Assembly: GCA_019359415.1 (NCBI GenBank)
Contig: JAHHHH010000017.1
Coordinates: forward strand, 1 to 64,000
From: Iphinoe sp. HA4291-MV1
GTDB taxonomy: Bacteria > Cyanobacteriota > Cyanobacteriia > Cyanobacteriales > Nostocaceae
Length of the DNA stretch: 64,000 nt
Direction: 5' to 3'
Every line of letters begins with the position of its first letter. The first letter of the stretch is position 1. The translations under genes were made by a program, and so were the position numbers. Positions 43,047 to 53,076 of this stretch are shown here, in pieces. A model generated the notes under the pieces. The model had not been told where the DNA came from and did no database searches. It saw only the letters and a list, made by a program, of their open reading frames with translations.

Positions 43047-43427
43047 GTGGAGTGGCAAATGCGAGCTATTCGCGGAGCAACAACCGTCCCAGAAAACACG
43101 GTTGAAGCAATGCGAGAAGCTGTAATAGAACTGCTAGATGAACTAGAAAAACGGAATCAATTGCATCCAACAGATATCATTAGTGTAACTTTCTCCGTAA
43201 CACGCGATTTAGATACAACTTTCCCTGCTGCAATTGCACGTTCACGCCCGTACTGGGACAATGTACCTATGTTAGATGTACAGCAAATGCACGTTGATGG
43301 CAGCTTGGAACGCTGCATCCGGTTTTTAGTTCACGTCTATCTCCCCACCTCCGCCCCAATTTACCATACCTATTTGCGTCACGCTGCAAGCTTGCGTCCT
43401 GATTGGAGTGTGCCCCAGCCTTTGTAG
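43047..43427 (+). CDS. aroH: Chorismate mutase, AroH type
   Basis: A monofunctional AroH-class chorismate mutase, about 126 residues, converting chorismate to prephenate for Phe and Tyr. Core motifs: AIRGATTVPENTVEAMREAV (start of the trimer fold with the active-site Arg), DIISVTFSVTRDLDTTFPAA and RCIRFLVHVYLP. GTG at 43047 is chosen: AAAGGAGG at 43031-43038 lies 8 nt upstream, a near-perfect ribosome-binding site. TTG at 43044 would be too close. Confidence 0.92.
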   Translation: MEWQMRAIRGATTVPENTVEAMREAVIELLDELEKRNQLHPTDIISVTFSVTRDLDTTFPAAIARSRPYWDNVPMLDVQQMHVDGSLERCIRFLVHVYLPTSAPIYHTYLRHAASLRPDWSVPQPL

Positions 43428-43639
43428 TATGATTGACATTTTCTGGCATATTCGCCAAAGTCAAGCAAGTCTAGAGCATCGGTCAAGAAATAATGGTTGA
43501 TAATACAGACACAATGTACGTTCAGAGCTTTTGTAGTTTTAGTCAGCTAACTGACTTGCTTGTCATCCACCCAATTATATAAAAATTTGGATATACACAA
43601 ACATCGCATTCCGTCAATTACGAATACTTGACCAACTCC

Positions 43640-44716
43640 CTAGCGAAGTGGGACGAACCCAGCTTGCTCAATTCCTTTTTGCCCCTGGTTGGTTAGCAAA
43701 AGTTTGGTATAAGCTTCCCCTGCTCGCTGTTCCCGATTTTTGTTCCGCTTAATAATCACAAACAATTTGGTGGTCATTGGATAACTACCGTTTTTGATAA
43801 CTTTCGTGTTGATTTGATTGCGCTTTTGTGGGCACTGGTTTGGCGGCACTAAGGGTTCACGATAGGGAGGAATGAGCTGCGTGGGAACCATACCCAAAGG
43901 CAGAGGCTTTACCATACATTGAGGTACGACACCTGCAGCAGAAGCGTAATACAGACCGCCAGGAGTTTGGCTGATCCGACGCAGTGCCTCTGTGGTGGAG
44001 TAGACATACTGAACATTAGAGCCAAGCGCTTGCTTTTCTAAGACCCGCTTACCAGAGAGGAATACTGTATCTGCATTCTTTGGGTTCTCAGAGAAAGGAG
44101 TGATAGGGAGATCCGGTCCGCCTAAGTGTTTCCAGTTAGTAATCTGCCCCAAATAAATTTGCTGCAACTGATCAACGGTTAAGCCTGGCACCTTAAGTGC
44201 GTGGTTAACGACTACCGCTATCCCATCAATGCCAACCTGACGTTGCTCAAGTGTAAAGCCTTGCCGTTGAGCTGTAGCGTATTCTTCAGCTGTGAGGGGA
44301 CGGGAAGATTGAGTGAAGTCTAATTCTCCGTTTAGCAACATACGAATACCCGCAACAGAACCGGGGCTGCCGTTAGTAGGATCTATATAGCGCAACCGTA
44401 GTTCCGGACGAAAACTCTGGATTTGAGAATCTACCAGTTGCCGGATTGGTGCAAAGCTTGTGCTCCCACCATATTTAAATGTTCCGATGGGAATATCAGT
44501 AACCGTCTTAAAAGTTGAGGTAGCAGGAACAGAAACAGTCTCTGTAGCTTCCTTAGAGGAAGATACAGGATCTTTATCGACCACTAAGCGTGGTCTTAGC
44601 CATAACCACAGTCCACCAATGATTACAATTGTAATTAACTCGCCAATGATCAGACCTCTGATTATCTGTACGGCATCTTTGCTGAGTGGGATGCTTCTTT
44701 TGCTACCCTGCTTCAT
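43640..44716 (-). CDS. Membrane-anchored PstS-like substrate-binding protein
   Basis: A 358-residue protein with an N-terminal transmembrane helix (LIIGELITIVIIGGLWLWL, residues about 22-40) instead of a cleavable signal, then a PBP-like domain: GTFKYGGSTSFAPIRQLVD, LNGELDFTQSSRPLTAEEY, GIDGIAVVVNH and LYYASAAGVVPQ, typical of phosphate-binding PstS-like proteins. It has no pst permease nearby, so it may scavenge or signal phosphate (or another anion) rather than feed a local transporter. It is divergent from the kinase gene. Confidence 0.82.
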   Translation of the reverse strand: MKQGSKRSIPLSKDAVQIIRGLIIGELITIVIIGGLWLWLRPRLVVDKDPVSSSKEATETVSVPATSTFKTVTDIPIGTFKYGGSTSFAPIRQLVDSQIQSFRPELRLRYIDPTNGSPGSVAGIRMLLNGELDFTQSSRPLTAEEYATAQRQGFTLEQRQVGIDGIAVVVNHALKVPGLTVDQLQQIYLGQITNWKHLGGPDLPITPFSENPKNADTVFLSGKRVLEKQALGSNVQYVYSTTEALRRISQTPGGLYYASAAGVVPQCMVKPLPLGMVPTQLIPPYREPLVPPNQCPQKRNQINTKVIKNGSYPMTTKLFVIIKRNKNREQRAGEAYTKLLLTNQGQKGIEQAGFVPLR

Positions 44717-45070
44717 CTTTTCTTCCTGTCATTTAATTGGTTATAAATTAGGATGATATAAGCATTTAACGTAACTTTCTAGTTCACCCTCACGGGTATC
44801 TCCTCCAAAGAGGCTGCTTCAGTTGCCAGTTGCCTGCCTTCGGGTTACTCTCCTGATGCCTGCAGCAACGCTCTTGCAACAGCACTGGTCTCTGGTCTTG
44901 CTCATTTCACTTCCTTTGTAAACCTCTCGCAATCACTAGATTTTTATGAACTTTAAATACGGCTTATGGTAATTTACGTAGGCTTACTTGATAAAAACTA
45001 TATATTAATTCTGATAGAAGAATTTCATTTAAGTAAAATGACTTAATACAACCGTCAGGTATATCGTAAC
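44717..45070. other. Divergent intergenic region
   Basis: About 350 bp between the PstS-like gene and the Ser/Thr kinase gene; both promoters should be here. No repeat or RNA was recognised. Confidence 0.4.
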
Positions 45071-46315
45071 ATGTTAACCAAGTTACAAGGGGAGCGTTAC
45101 CAGGTTGTTCAAGTTTTAAGTCAAGGTATATTCTGTCAAACCTACTTAGTTCAAGACACCCATCTCCCAGATCATCCCACCTGCGTCGTTAAACATTTCT
45201 TACCCAGCAGTAAATATCCTATACCGATAGAAATACGTAGGCGGCTATTTACCCGAGAAGTAGAAGCCTTGAAAAAACTTGACAACTATGACCTGGTTCC
45301 CCATCTTTTAGCTCATTTTGAAGACAACCTTGAGTTCTACTTGGTGCAAGAGTTCATTGAAGGGCATCCCCTCAGTGTGGAACTGTCGGCAAATCATTGC
45401 TGGTCTCAGGGCAAAGTTTTTCAACTACTGTACGAGATATTGAGCATCCTGAATTTTGTCCACAGCTATGGGCTAATCCACAGAGACGTCAAGCCCAGTA
45501 ATATTATTAGACGAAAGCAGGACAATCGGTTAGTCCTGATTGATTTTGGTGCCGTCAAGCCAATTTGGAATCAATTGATCACAGATCAAGGAAAAACTTC
45601 AAACTTCATTCCCATTGAATACACTACCATTGCGATCGGTACACCGGGCTATATGCCTCATGAGCAAGAGCGAGGCAAACCACGTCCCAATAGTGATATC
45701 TATGCCTTAGGTATGATTGCCATCCAAGCACTAACAGGCATACATCCGACACAATTACCAGAAGACTGTGATACAGGTGAGATTATCTGGGAACACTTAG
45801 CTCAAGTTGATGATGAACTAGCCTCAGTACTCAGCAAGATGGTACACTACCACTTTAAAGATCGATACAACTCGGCAAAAGAAGCACTAGAAGCGCTTCT
45901 ATCACTAACTCATCTCTACACACCAACACAGGAGTCAACTCTTACTCCACTATCAGGAAACGTTACATTTGAGCATCAAACCCCCTTACCTGAGCAGAAC
46001 ATTAACCAAGTTTTTGGAGACAAGTTGTTAGCACCGCTCTTAAACAACGAAACAGACGATATTTCAGAACTACAGACGCTGCTGTCACTTACCAAACTCT
46101 ACACACCAACGCAGGAGTCAGCCCCTACTCCACCACCAGAAAACGATCAGACTATTTTCATTTCTCCTAAAAAACTAGCTTTACTTGTTGGCATGATATT
46201 AGGCGTAGTATCTGGTCTGATTCTTATGGTCATAAGCTACTGGTCTGTGCAAATCATTGCTCCTGCTCCTAAAATCCAAAATTCTTCACCTCAACCGCCA
46301 GGAATTTCCCATTAA
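45071..46315 (+). CDS. Eukaryotic-type Ser/Thr protein kinase
   Basis: A 414-residue Hanks-type kinase. The catalytic loop is HRDVKPSNIIR with DFGAVK, and GTPGYMPHEQ marks the activation end. Subdomain I is weak (VLSQGIFCQTYLV) but the VAIK Lys equivalent lies in TCVVKHF. After the kinase (to about residue 280) come two near-identical linker repeats (LSLTHLYTPTQES and LSLTKLYTPTQES) and a single C-terminal transmembrane helix (LLVGMILGVVSGLILMVISY, about 375-396), leaving a short outside tail. It is stand-alone; targets unknown. Confidence 0.9.
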   Translation: MLTKLQGERYQVVQVLSQGIFCQTYLVQDTHLPDHPTCVVKHFLPSSKYPIPIEIRRRLFTREVEALKKLDNYDLVPHLLAHFEDNLEFYLVQEFIEGHPLSVELSANHCWSQGKVFQLLYEILSILNFVHSYGLIHRDVKPSNIIRRKQDNRLVLIDFGAVKPIWNQLITDQGKTSNFIPIEYTTIAIGTPGYMPHEQERGKPRPNSDIYALGMIAIQALTGIHPTQLPEDCDTGEIIWEHLAQVDDELASVLSKMVHYHFKDRYNSAKEALEALLSLTHLYTPTQESTLTPLSGNVTFEHQTPLPEQNINQVFGDKLLAPLLNNETDDISELQTLLSLTKLYTPTQESAPTPPPENDQTIFISPKKLALLVGMILGVVSGLILMVISYWSVQIIAPAPKIQNSSPQPPGISH

Positions 46316-46384
46316 GCCCAGCGGCTGTAACGGGAGTCCTCTTGCTTCATTTAGATAGAGCCAAAATCCCTCCAAAAAACCTCA

Positions 46385-46552
46385 TTAGCAAAGTCTAGAG
46401 ACAAACTCTTCATTTATAGTTGCCTTTGGTTTGCTTAGTGATTGCCCATTGTTGTATTGGACACTATCTCTGTGAATCAAAAATGCCACAATTGCGACAA
46501 CAACTAAGTTAACCACCAGAAGCCCAATAGTACTCCACATCCAAATTTTCAT
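46385..46552 (-). CDS. Possible small single-pass membrane protein, 55 aa
   Basis: A frame begins MKIWMWSTIGLLVVNLVVVA, continues IVAFLIH and then a polar tail. A single helix near the N terminus and positive-outside-poor flank are what real small membrane proteins show. It lies between the kinase and crtR and was too short for routine ORF calling. No ribosome-binding site is evident and no family is known. Confidence 0.45.
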   Translation of the reverse strand: MKIWMWSTIGLLVVNLVVVAIVAFLIHRDSVQYNNGQSLSKPKATINEEFVSRLC

Positions 46553-46628
46553 CTTTAGTTACCAGTATTTTCTTTGGTAGTGTAAGTCGTAGCTGTGAAT
46601 AGACATGAGCCTGTCTTCCCTCCACTTG

Positions 46629-47528
46629 CTAATTTTCAGCTGATTTGTGGTAAGGAAACCGAATTCCTAAAAAAATGTCATAAACAAATGCAAAAAAATC
46701 TTTCTTTTGTAGAAGACCTATAGATTGATAGCAGCCTTTTTCATCTAAAAGAGGCTTCATGAGATAATATGTGGGTTGATAATTATACCACGGAATGGAA
46801 GGCCACAAATGATGAATTAAATGGTAATTCTGACCCATAATGAGGAAATTCAGAATTGGATGGGGATAGACGCGAGCATTTTTCCAGCGATCGCGTTCAG
46901 CAAAGGGACGATGGGGAAAATAATCAAAAAATAAACCTAGTGCTATCCCGACGACAAATGCTGGAATGAACCAAAAATTGAGAAGATAACCTAAAAAGTG
47001 ATACTGAACTGAGATATAAACGATTGAAACCACAATCAAGCGGCTGATAAACCATTCTAGTAGCTCATATTTGCGCCAAAGTTGCCGCTTAAAGAAAAAT
47101 ACCTCATGGTATAAAAAGCGAACCGCAATCAGCCACAGCGGACCACCTGTGGAAACATAATGATCTGGGTCGTCTTTTGGATGGTTCACATGGGCATGAT
47201 GCTGCAAATGTACCCGTGTAAATACGGGAAAAGCAAAAGCTAGCATCAAGGCGCTACCATGTCCTAACATGGCGTTAATCACTCGGTTACGATGGGCAGA
47301 CTGGTGGCAGGCGTCGTGAATCACGGTTCCTGCAATGTGCAAAGCAATGGTATTTGCACCAAAGCATAACCAGTGTGACCATTGCCAAACCCAGTAACCA
47401 AAATTGGATAAGACAAGAATTGCCACAGCTGCTAAAAACATAAGCAGCGTCGGATTAAAATCACCCGGAGGGGCTAAAAATTCCTTTGGCGGGACTGTCA
47501 GTGGCTTCTTTGCCTCCGACATCAGCAT
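46629..47528 (-). CDS. crtR: Beta-carotene hydroxylase CrtR
   Basis: A 299-residue di-iron membrane hydroxylase of the fatty-acid-desaturase type. The His boxes are HDACHQSAH, HLQHHAH and YHLIHHLW, placed among four membrane helices. The text closely follows CrtR of Nostoc and Synechocystis, which hydroxylates beta-carotene rings to zeaxanthin (and contributes to myxol formation). It acts in the plasma or thylakoid membrane. It is a stand-alone gene. Confidence 0.93.
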   Translation of the reverse strand: MLMSEAKKPLTVPPKEFLAPPGDFNPTLLMFLAAVAILVLSNFGYWVWQWSHWLCFGANTIALHIAGTVIHDACHQSAHRNRVINAMLGHGSALMLAFAFPVFTRVHLQHHAHVNHPKDDPDHYVSTGGPLWLIAVRFLYHEVFFFKRQLWRKYELLEWFISRLIVVSIVYISVQYHFLGYLLNFWFIPAFVVGIALGLFFDYFPHRPFAERDRWKNARVYPHPILNFLIMGQNYHLIHHLWPSIPWYNYQPTYYLMKPLLDEKGCYQSIGLLQKKDFFAFVYDIFLGIRFPYHKSAEN

Positions 47529-47916
47529 TATGAACTCCTTCTTGCTTTATAACGAGATATGGTATTTAGATAATGGCACTTTTCTATAAGGAAAGTGAAG
47601 TTTTGCAATACATAATGACGAATAATAAATTTGTGTATCACAAGATTTATCTATTTCTTTACAGAACAGTAGCTGAATAAAGGTATGATTTCAACAGGCT
47701 TTAAGCTCTTGCTGAGTAGTGGAATATCAAAAAAACAAGGGAGACAAGAAGGACAAGACCGGACTTGGGCATAAGAGTAATACATTACTTTGATCACCCA
47801 TCTCCCCCTACTCCTCAACTCATTTACCAGCTTTAGTGATTGATTCAGCAGCAACAGACAAAAACTGCTCCCTAATTTAGGATGGTTTCCTGAGTAGCTC
47901 CCTCAATTTAGCTTTT
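47529..47916. other. Divergent intergenic region crtR-pyk
   Basis: About 390 bp between divergent crtR and the pyruvate kinase gene. It must hold both promoters. No repeat or small gene was recognised. Confidence 0.45.
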
Positions 47917-49686
47917 ATGCAATTAAAAGATTCTGTACGCCGAACAAAAATTGTCGCCACAATTGGTCCTGCCACCAGCAGCCCAGAAACGCTCAAAGCT
48001 ATAATTGAAGCTGGTGCAACAACACTGCGACTAAACTTCTCCCACGGTACTCATGCTGACCATCAGCGTAATATTCGCCTCATTCGGCAAACCGCCTTTG
48101 AACTGAATCAACCAGTAGGCATTCTTCAAGACTTGCAAGGACCCAAAATTCGCTTGGGAAAATTCGACAACGGGTCTATAGTCGTGGCAAAAGGCGATCG
48201 CTTCACCTTGACCAATCGTCAGGTTATTGGTACACAGGACATAAGCTGCGTCACGTACGATTATTTGGCAGAAGAAGTTCCTGTAGGAGCAAGAATTCTT
48301 CTGGATGATGGGCGCGTAGAAATGGTAGTAGAGGAGATTAACCGCGAAAAAGGAGATTTGCACTGTCGTGTTACCGTAGGAGGAACGCTTTCAAACAATA
48401 AAGGTGTGAATTTTCCAGGAGTTTACCTCTCTGTGAAAGCAATGACCGAAAAAGACCGAGAGGATCTCATGTTTGGACTAGATCAGGGTGTGGACTGGGT
48501 CGCACTTTCTTTTGTCCGCAACCCCCAAGACATGATCGAAATTAAAGAACTCATTTCCAGTACGGGTAAACAAGTACCAGTCATTGCCAAAATTGAAAAG
48601 CATGAAGCCATAGAACAAATGGAAGCTGTTCTGGCTTTGTGCGATGGTGTTATGGTGGCAAGAGGTGATTTGGGCGTGGAATTACCAGCAGAGGATGTGC
48701 CGATACTACAAAAGCGGCTCATTGCAACTGCCAATCGCTTGGGAATTCCTATTATCACCGCCACCCAGATGTTAGACAGTATGGTTAACAACCCCCGTCC
48801 GACTCGCGCTGAAGTGTCTGATGTGGCAAATGCGATTTTAGACGGTACGGATGCGGTCATGCTGTCAAATGAAACTGCTGTCGGTAAGTACCCAGTGGAA
48901 GCTGTAGCGACGATGGCACGAATTGCCGAACGTATGGAACAAGAAGTGGCGCTTCATACAAACGCTAATCAAGGGCGAGACGCCAAACATTCTATTCCTA
49001 ATGCTATCAGTCAAGCTGTCGGTCAAATTGCAGAACAACTAGGAGCATCAGCGATTATGACCCTGACGCAAACAGGAGCAACAGCGCGGAATGTCTCTAA
49101 GTTTCGTCCCAAAACACCCATTCTGGCGGTGACACCTCATGTAAATGTAGCACGGCAGTTGCAACTTGTGTGGGGAGTCAAACCGTTGTTGATGTTAGAA
49201 TTGCCTTCCACGGGTCAGACATTCCAAGCAGCTATTAACGTCGCTCAAGAAAGAGAACTCTTGTTTGAAGGAGATTTGGTCGTGATGACTGCTGGGACTC
49301 TCCAAGGGATTGCTGGCTCAACAGATCTGATTAAGGTTGAAGTTGTGACGGCTGTACTCGGTCAAGGAATTGGACTGGGACAAGGTTCTGTCAGTGGTCG
49401 CGCACGGGTGGTATACACTGGCATGGATGCCAGTAACTTTAATTACGGAGATATTTTAGTGGCTCCGTGTACAAGTGCTGATTTTGTTGAGGCAATTCGT
49501 AAAGCTGGTGGTATTATTACTGAAGAAGAAAGTCTCACGAGCCATGCAGCCGTGATTGGCTTACGTCTTGGTGTGCCAGTTATTGTCGGTGTAAAAATGG
49601 CAACTGAAGTGATTCGGGATGGGACAATTTTAACAATGGATATACAACGCGGTTTGGTTTACTCTGGGGCAGTGGGAACATCGTAG
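47917..49686 (+). CDS. pyk: Pyruvate kinase with C-terminal PEP-utilizer domain
   Basis: A 589-residue enzyme converting PEP and ADP to pyruvate and ATP. KIVATIGPATSS, LRLNFSHG, AKIEKHEAIEQME, MVARGDLGVELP and ITATQMLDSM are the standard barrel motifs. After the normal C-terminal domain a further PEP-utilizer mobile domain follows (about residues 505-589; GGIITEEESLTSHAAVIGLRLG with the swivelling His), as in PK of Bacillus and many cyanobacteria. The extra domain has no known catalytic role in PK. Single-gene unit. Confidence 0.95.
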   Translation: MQLKDSVRRTKIVATIGPATSSPETLKAIIEAGATTLRLNFSHGTHADHQRNIRLIRQTAFELNQPVGILQDLQGPKIRLGKFDNGSIVVAKGDRFTLTNRQVIGTQDISCVTYDYLAEEVPVGARILLDDGRVEMVVEEINREKGDLHCRVTVGGTLSNNKGVNFPGVYLSVKAMTEKDREDLMFGLDQGVDWVALSFVRNPQDMIEIKELISSTGKQVPVIAKIEKHEAIEQMEAVLALCDGVMVARGDLGVELPAEDVPILQKRLIATANRLGIPIITATQMLDSMVNNPRPTRAEVSDVANAILDGTDAVMLSNETAVGKYPVEAVATMARIAERMEQEVALHTNANQGRDAKHSIPNAISQAVGQIAEQLGASAIMTLTQTGATARNVSKFRPKTPILAVTPHVNVARQLQLVWGVKPLLMLELPSTGQTFQAAINVAQERELLFEGDLVVMTAGTLQGIAGSTDLIKVEVVTAVLGQGIGLGQGSVSGRARVVYTGMDASNFNYGDILVAPCTSADFVEAIRKAGGIITEEESLTSHAAVIGLRLGVPVIVGVKMATEVIRDGTILTMDIQRGLVYSGAVGTS

Positions 49687-49704
49687 CAAGTACCAAGTAT
49701 TAAG

Positions 49705-50172
49705 CTATGAAGTGCAGATAAAGCGAGCCTTCACTGCTGTGTTGGTTTTTAAATAATCTTGCACCAGAGCGCAACCATAAATCAGTGCATCTAGGTTGAG
49801 AATTCGCTGCAAATTCCACAGAATGAGTGTGTTGTCATCACCGCCTGAGACAAGCATTGTCCCGTCGGGGCTGATGGCAATTTCCCTAATCGCTGCGGTA
49901 TGTCCTCTCAGGGTCGTTATTTCCGTACCATCCAGCTTCCAAAGTTTGACGCTAGCATCTACGCTCCCAGAAGCAACTATTTTTCCGTCGGGAGTAAACG
50001 CAACTCCCCAAACCGCAGCTGTGTGACCTTTGAGAGTTTTCAGCAATTTGCCATCAAGTGTCCACAGCTTAACGGTATTGTCGCCACTTCCAGTCGCTAC
50101 CATTTTACTGTCAATAAAATTAGAAATGGCTAATTTAAATTCAGGAAACTTTGGATAATACTTTGAATACAA
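49705..50172 (-). pseudogene. WD40-repeat protein 3' fragment
   Basis: Three WD40 repeats (GDNTVKLWTLDGKLLKTLKG; DASVKLWKLDGTEITTLRG; DDNTLILWNLQ) followed by ILNLDALIYGCALVQDYLK, the usual C-terminal end of large cyanobacterial NACHT/STAND-WD40 proteins. Only 155 residues remain and the first 20 or so do not fit a repeat, so the large N-terminal part has been lost. It is a fragment of a modular signalling or defence-type protein. Confidence 0.75.
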
Positions 50173-50240
50173 ACTAGGTACTAGGTAAAGGTATCCTCAG
50201 CAGCTTAACACTTGTTCAAGTTATAAAAGACCGAAAAAAT

Positions 50241-51233
50241 ATGTCTCACATTCTCGTCGAAGACCTCAGAAAGACTTTCTTTGTGTCTGAACGCTCCTCT
50301 GGGCTTTTCGGTTCAATACGAGGGCTTGTGCAGCGAAAAACTAGAAAAATCCATGCGTTGAAAGGAGTTTCATTCTCGCTTGAGCAGGGAGAACTTGTAG
50401 GATACATTGGCCCAAATGGAGCGGGTAAATCGACCACCATTAAGATTTTAAGCGGAATCTTAGTACCTTCTGGTGGGAAATGCATAATTAACGGACGAAC
50501 TCCTTGGAAAGATAGAATTCGCCATGTTGGTCGAATTGGAGTAGTATTTGGTCAGCGATCGCAACTATGGTGGGATCTACCAGTGATAGAGTCTTTTGAC
50601 CTACTTCGGGACATTTATTGCGTTCCCCAATTAGAGTATCGCAAGACGTGCCAAGAAATGATTGATTTGCTTAGTCTTGAGAGCTTTCTTTATACCCCTG
50701 TCAGACAGTTAAGCCTTGGTCAAAGGATGCGATGTGACTTTGCAGCCGCAATGCTTCACAGACCTGAGATTCTTTTTCTTGATGAACCCACTATAGGGCT
50801 TGATGCTGTCTCAAAGCTTGCAGTCAGAAAATTTATCAAAACTCTTAATAAAACTTATAAAGTAACTACCATCCTTACTACTCACGATATGGATGATATT
50901 GAGGTATTGTGCGATCGCGTAATTATTATTGGTGCAGGTGAGATTCTTTGTGATGGAACTCTTGCAATGCTGCGTTCTCAAGTTTCCTCGCGTCGGTATT
51001 TAAGAATAGACCTGACAAACGATGATTTCTTTTTTGAAGAACAAGGGGTCAATATCATCTCTAAGGAAGGTCGCACCGTAACTCTTAGCTTCGATCCCAC
51101 AAAGCTTTCTGCTGCGTCTGTGATTAGCCAAGTGACCTCGCGACACGAAGTAGAGGATCTTTTTGTGGAAAATCCACCGATTGAGGAGATAATTGCTGAA
51201 CTTTATGCGAACGCAGGGGGAATTTCAACATGA
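50241..51233 (+). CDS. ABC-2-type exporter, ATP-binding subunit
   Basis: A 330-residue ATPase with Walker A GPNGAGKST, signature LSLGQRMRCDFAAAML, Walker B LFLDEPTIGLD and H-loop THDMDDIE. It is of the group (COG4586-like) with two ABC-2 permeases of the COG4587 and COG3694 types encoded directly downstream. The stop overlaps the next start by 4 bp (ATGA), so subunits are made together. Substrate unknown. Neighbouring glycosyltransferase genes on the other strand may hint at a polysaccharide role but that is weak. Confidence 0.9.
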   Translation: MSHILVEDLRKTFFVSERSSGLFGSIRGLVQRKTRKIHALKGVSFSLEQGELVGYIGPNGAGKSTTIKILSGILVPSGGKCIINGRTPWKDRIRHVGRIGVVFGQRSQLWWDLPVIESFDLLRDIYCVPQLEYRKTCQEMIDLLSLESFLYTPVRQLSLGQRMRCDFAAAMLHRPEILFLDEPTIGLDAVSKLAVRKFIKTLNKTYKVTTILTTHDMDDIEVLCDRVIIIGAGEILCDGTLAMLRSQVSSRRYLRIDLTNDDFFFEEQGVNIISKEGRTVTLSFDPTKLSAASVISQVTSRHEVEDLFVENPPIEEIIAELYANAGGIST

Positions 51234-52048
51234 AAGCATATTGGTCTATGTTTGTTGCCAGATTTGCACTTTTGTTGCAATATCGTACTGCGGCTTTGGC
51301 AGGGGTTGTAACTCAGCTTTTTTGGGGGTTCGTGAAAGTTATGGTTCTTGAGGCATTCTTTACTCATGCAAGCTCTGCTCAACCTATGACTTTTCAAGAA
51401 GCTGTAGGATATGTATGGCTTGGGCAAGCGTTTCTGATGGCGAGCGTCCCTTGGTCAGGTGATAGAGAAATTCAAGAACTCATACGATCTGGTGCAGTAG
51501 GATACGATCTTCTTCGACCCATTGACCTTTATAACTTTTGGTTTACTCGCGCTTTGGCGCTTCGTACAACGCCTCTTATCCTACGTGCTATTCCTCTTGT
51601 TTGTGTCACAATTTTCCTTTTTCCTCTTATAGGACTCTCTAGGTGGACGCTTTCTTTTCCACCCTCGTTCGCTTCTTTTGTTGCCTTTTTTCTCTCTTTT
51701 ATTGGTGCAATTCTGCTTTCGTCTGCATTAACTATGTTTCTTACTGTATCAATGATGTGGACAATTTCTGGTGAGGGAATGAATAGTGTTCTCCCCACTC
51801 TTATTACTATCTTCTCTGGAATGATCGTTCCGCTGCCACTTTTTCCTGATTGGATCAAGCCTTTGCTGAATACACTTCCTTTCTCAGGGCTTGTTGATCG
51901 ACCTTTTCGTCTTTTTACTGGTAATCTTTTACCAAATGCTTTATTTAATGTGTTACTCCATCAGGTTTTCTGGATAGTTGTCATTGTTATCCTTGGGCGT
52001 GTCCTTGTGAAGCATGGTGTAAGAAAGCTTGTCATTCAAGGAGGATAA
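51230..52048 (+). CDS. ABC-2-type exporter, permease subunit 1
   Basis: A 272-residue membrane protein with about six helices (FARFALLLQYRT, LSFIGAILLSSALTMFLTV, FWIVVIVILGRVLVK). FRALALRT-like and PLPLFPDWIKPLLNTLPFSG segments are typical of the COG4587 permease group. It overlaps the ATPase gene by 4 bp and is followed after 2 bp by the second permease. Together they form a heterodimeric pore. Confidence 0.88.
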   Translation: MKAYWSMFVARFALLLQYRTAALAGVVTQLFWGFVKVMVLEAFFTHASSAQPMTFQEAVGYVWLGQAFLMASVPWSGDREIQELIRSGAVGYDLLRPIDLYNFWFTRALALRTTPLILRAIPLVCVTIFLFPLIGLSRWTLSFPPSFASFVAFFLSFIGAILLSSALTMFLTVSMMWTISGEGMNSVLPTLITIFSGMIVPLPLFPDWIKPLLNTLPFSGLVDRPFRLFTGNLLPNALFNVLLHQVFWIVVIVILGRVLVKHGVRKLVIQGG

Positions 52049-52050
52049 CT

Positions 52051-52851
52051 GTGAACGCTTTTTCGCTCTACCTCCGATATATCTCTGTATCTTTCAAGTC
52101 ACAAATGCAGTATAAAGTATCCTTCTGGCTTCAACTGTTAGGGCAACTTCTAGTAACTGTTATTGAATTTTTCGGAATATGGGCTCTTTTTACTCGTTTT
52201 AATAGTATTGGTACGTGGAGTCTCTCTGAAGTGACTCTCTTCTATGGAATGGTCAATATTTCTTTTGCTTGTGCTGATGCCCTTGGAAGAGGATTTGATT
52301 CATTTGCAACAATAATTAAAAGCGGTGATTTTGACCGTTTACTTGTTCGTCCACGCACGACAGTCCTTCAACTTTTAGGCACAGAATTTACTTTGAAACG
52401 AATAGGACGATTTGCTCAAGGACTCGTCATTATGGGGTGGTCGCTTTCAAATCTCCACATTCCTTTTACTCTTAAAACATTGTGGCTTTTAAGCACCTCA
52501 TTTATTGGTGGGGTAGCACTATTTGTTGGTATCGTCATTATGCAAGCAACTCTGACATTCTGGACTATTGACTCTTTGGAAATTATGAATATTCTCACTT
52601 ATGGAGGAGTTGAAACAGCTCAATACCCTCTTTCAATTTATAACAAATGGTTTCAACGGTTCTTTACTTTCTTGATACCACTTGCCTGTGTAAGCTATTT
52701 TCCTCTGCTTGCAGTGCTGGAAAAAGAAGACACTTTTTCAGTATCTTTGTGGTTTTGTTACGTCTCTCCAATGGCAGCCATTCTCTTTCTTATAGTTGCC
52801 CTTAAACTTTGGAAAGTAGGGGAGCGATACTACTGTTCCACTGGTAGTTAA
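52051..52851 (+). CDS. ABC-2-type exporter, permease subunit 2
   Basis: A 266-residue partner permease starting with GTG 2 bp after the first. Motifs: YKVSFWLQLLGQLLVTVIEF, IIKSGDFDRLLVRPRTTVLQ, FTFLIPLACVSYFPLL and VSPMAAILFLIVALKLWKVG, as in the COG3694 group. GGAGGA at the end of the preceding gene is a good ribosome-binding site for this GTG start. Confidence 0.88.
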   Translation: MNAFSLYLRYISVSFKSQMQYKVSFWLQLLGQLLVTVIEFFGIWALFTRFNSIGTWSLSEVTLFYGMVNISFACADALGRGFDSFATIIKSGDFDRLLVRPRTTVLQLLGTEFTLKRIGRFAQGLVIMGWSLSNLHIPFTLKTLWLLSTSFIGGVALFVGIVIMQATLTFWTIDSLEIMNILTYGGVETAQYPLSIYNKWFQRFFTFLIPLACVSYFPLLAVLEKEDTFSVSLWFCYVSPMAAILFLIVALKLWKVGERYYCSTGS

Positions 52852-53076
52852 ACTGTGAGACATTTAATTTGACCAAGAAAGGGGTATAGGGGTGTAAGAG
52901 TGTAAGGGTGTATGGGGGAAGAGAGGATTTTCTTTGTGGTACACCCAACGCATTTGTCCCAAACTGTAAACTATGGGGGGCAATGCCTCAAAATCGCTCT
53001 AACGAAAAACCAGTCTTCCCGGCAACAGAAATCGGGTTTTTAGCATTAATGAATCGGTGTTCTAGTACTATGGGTT

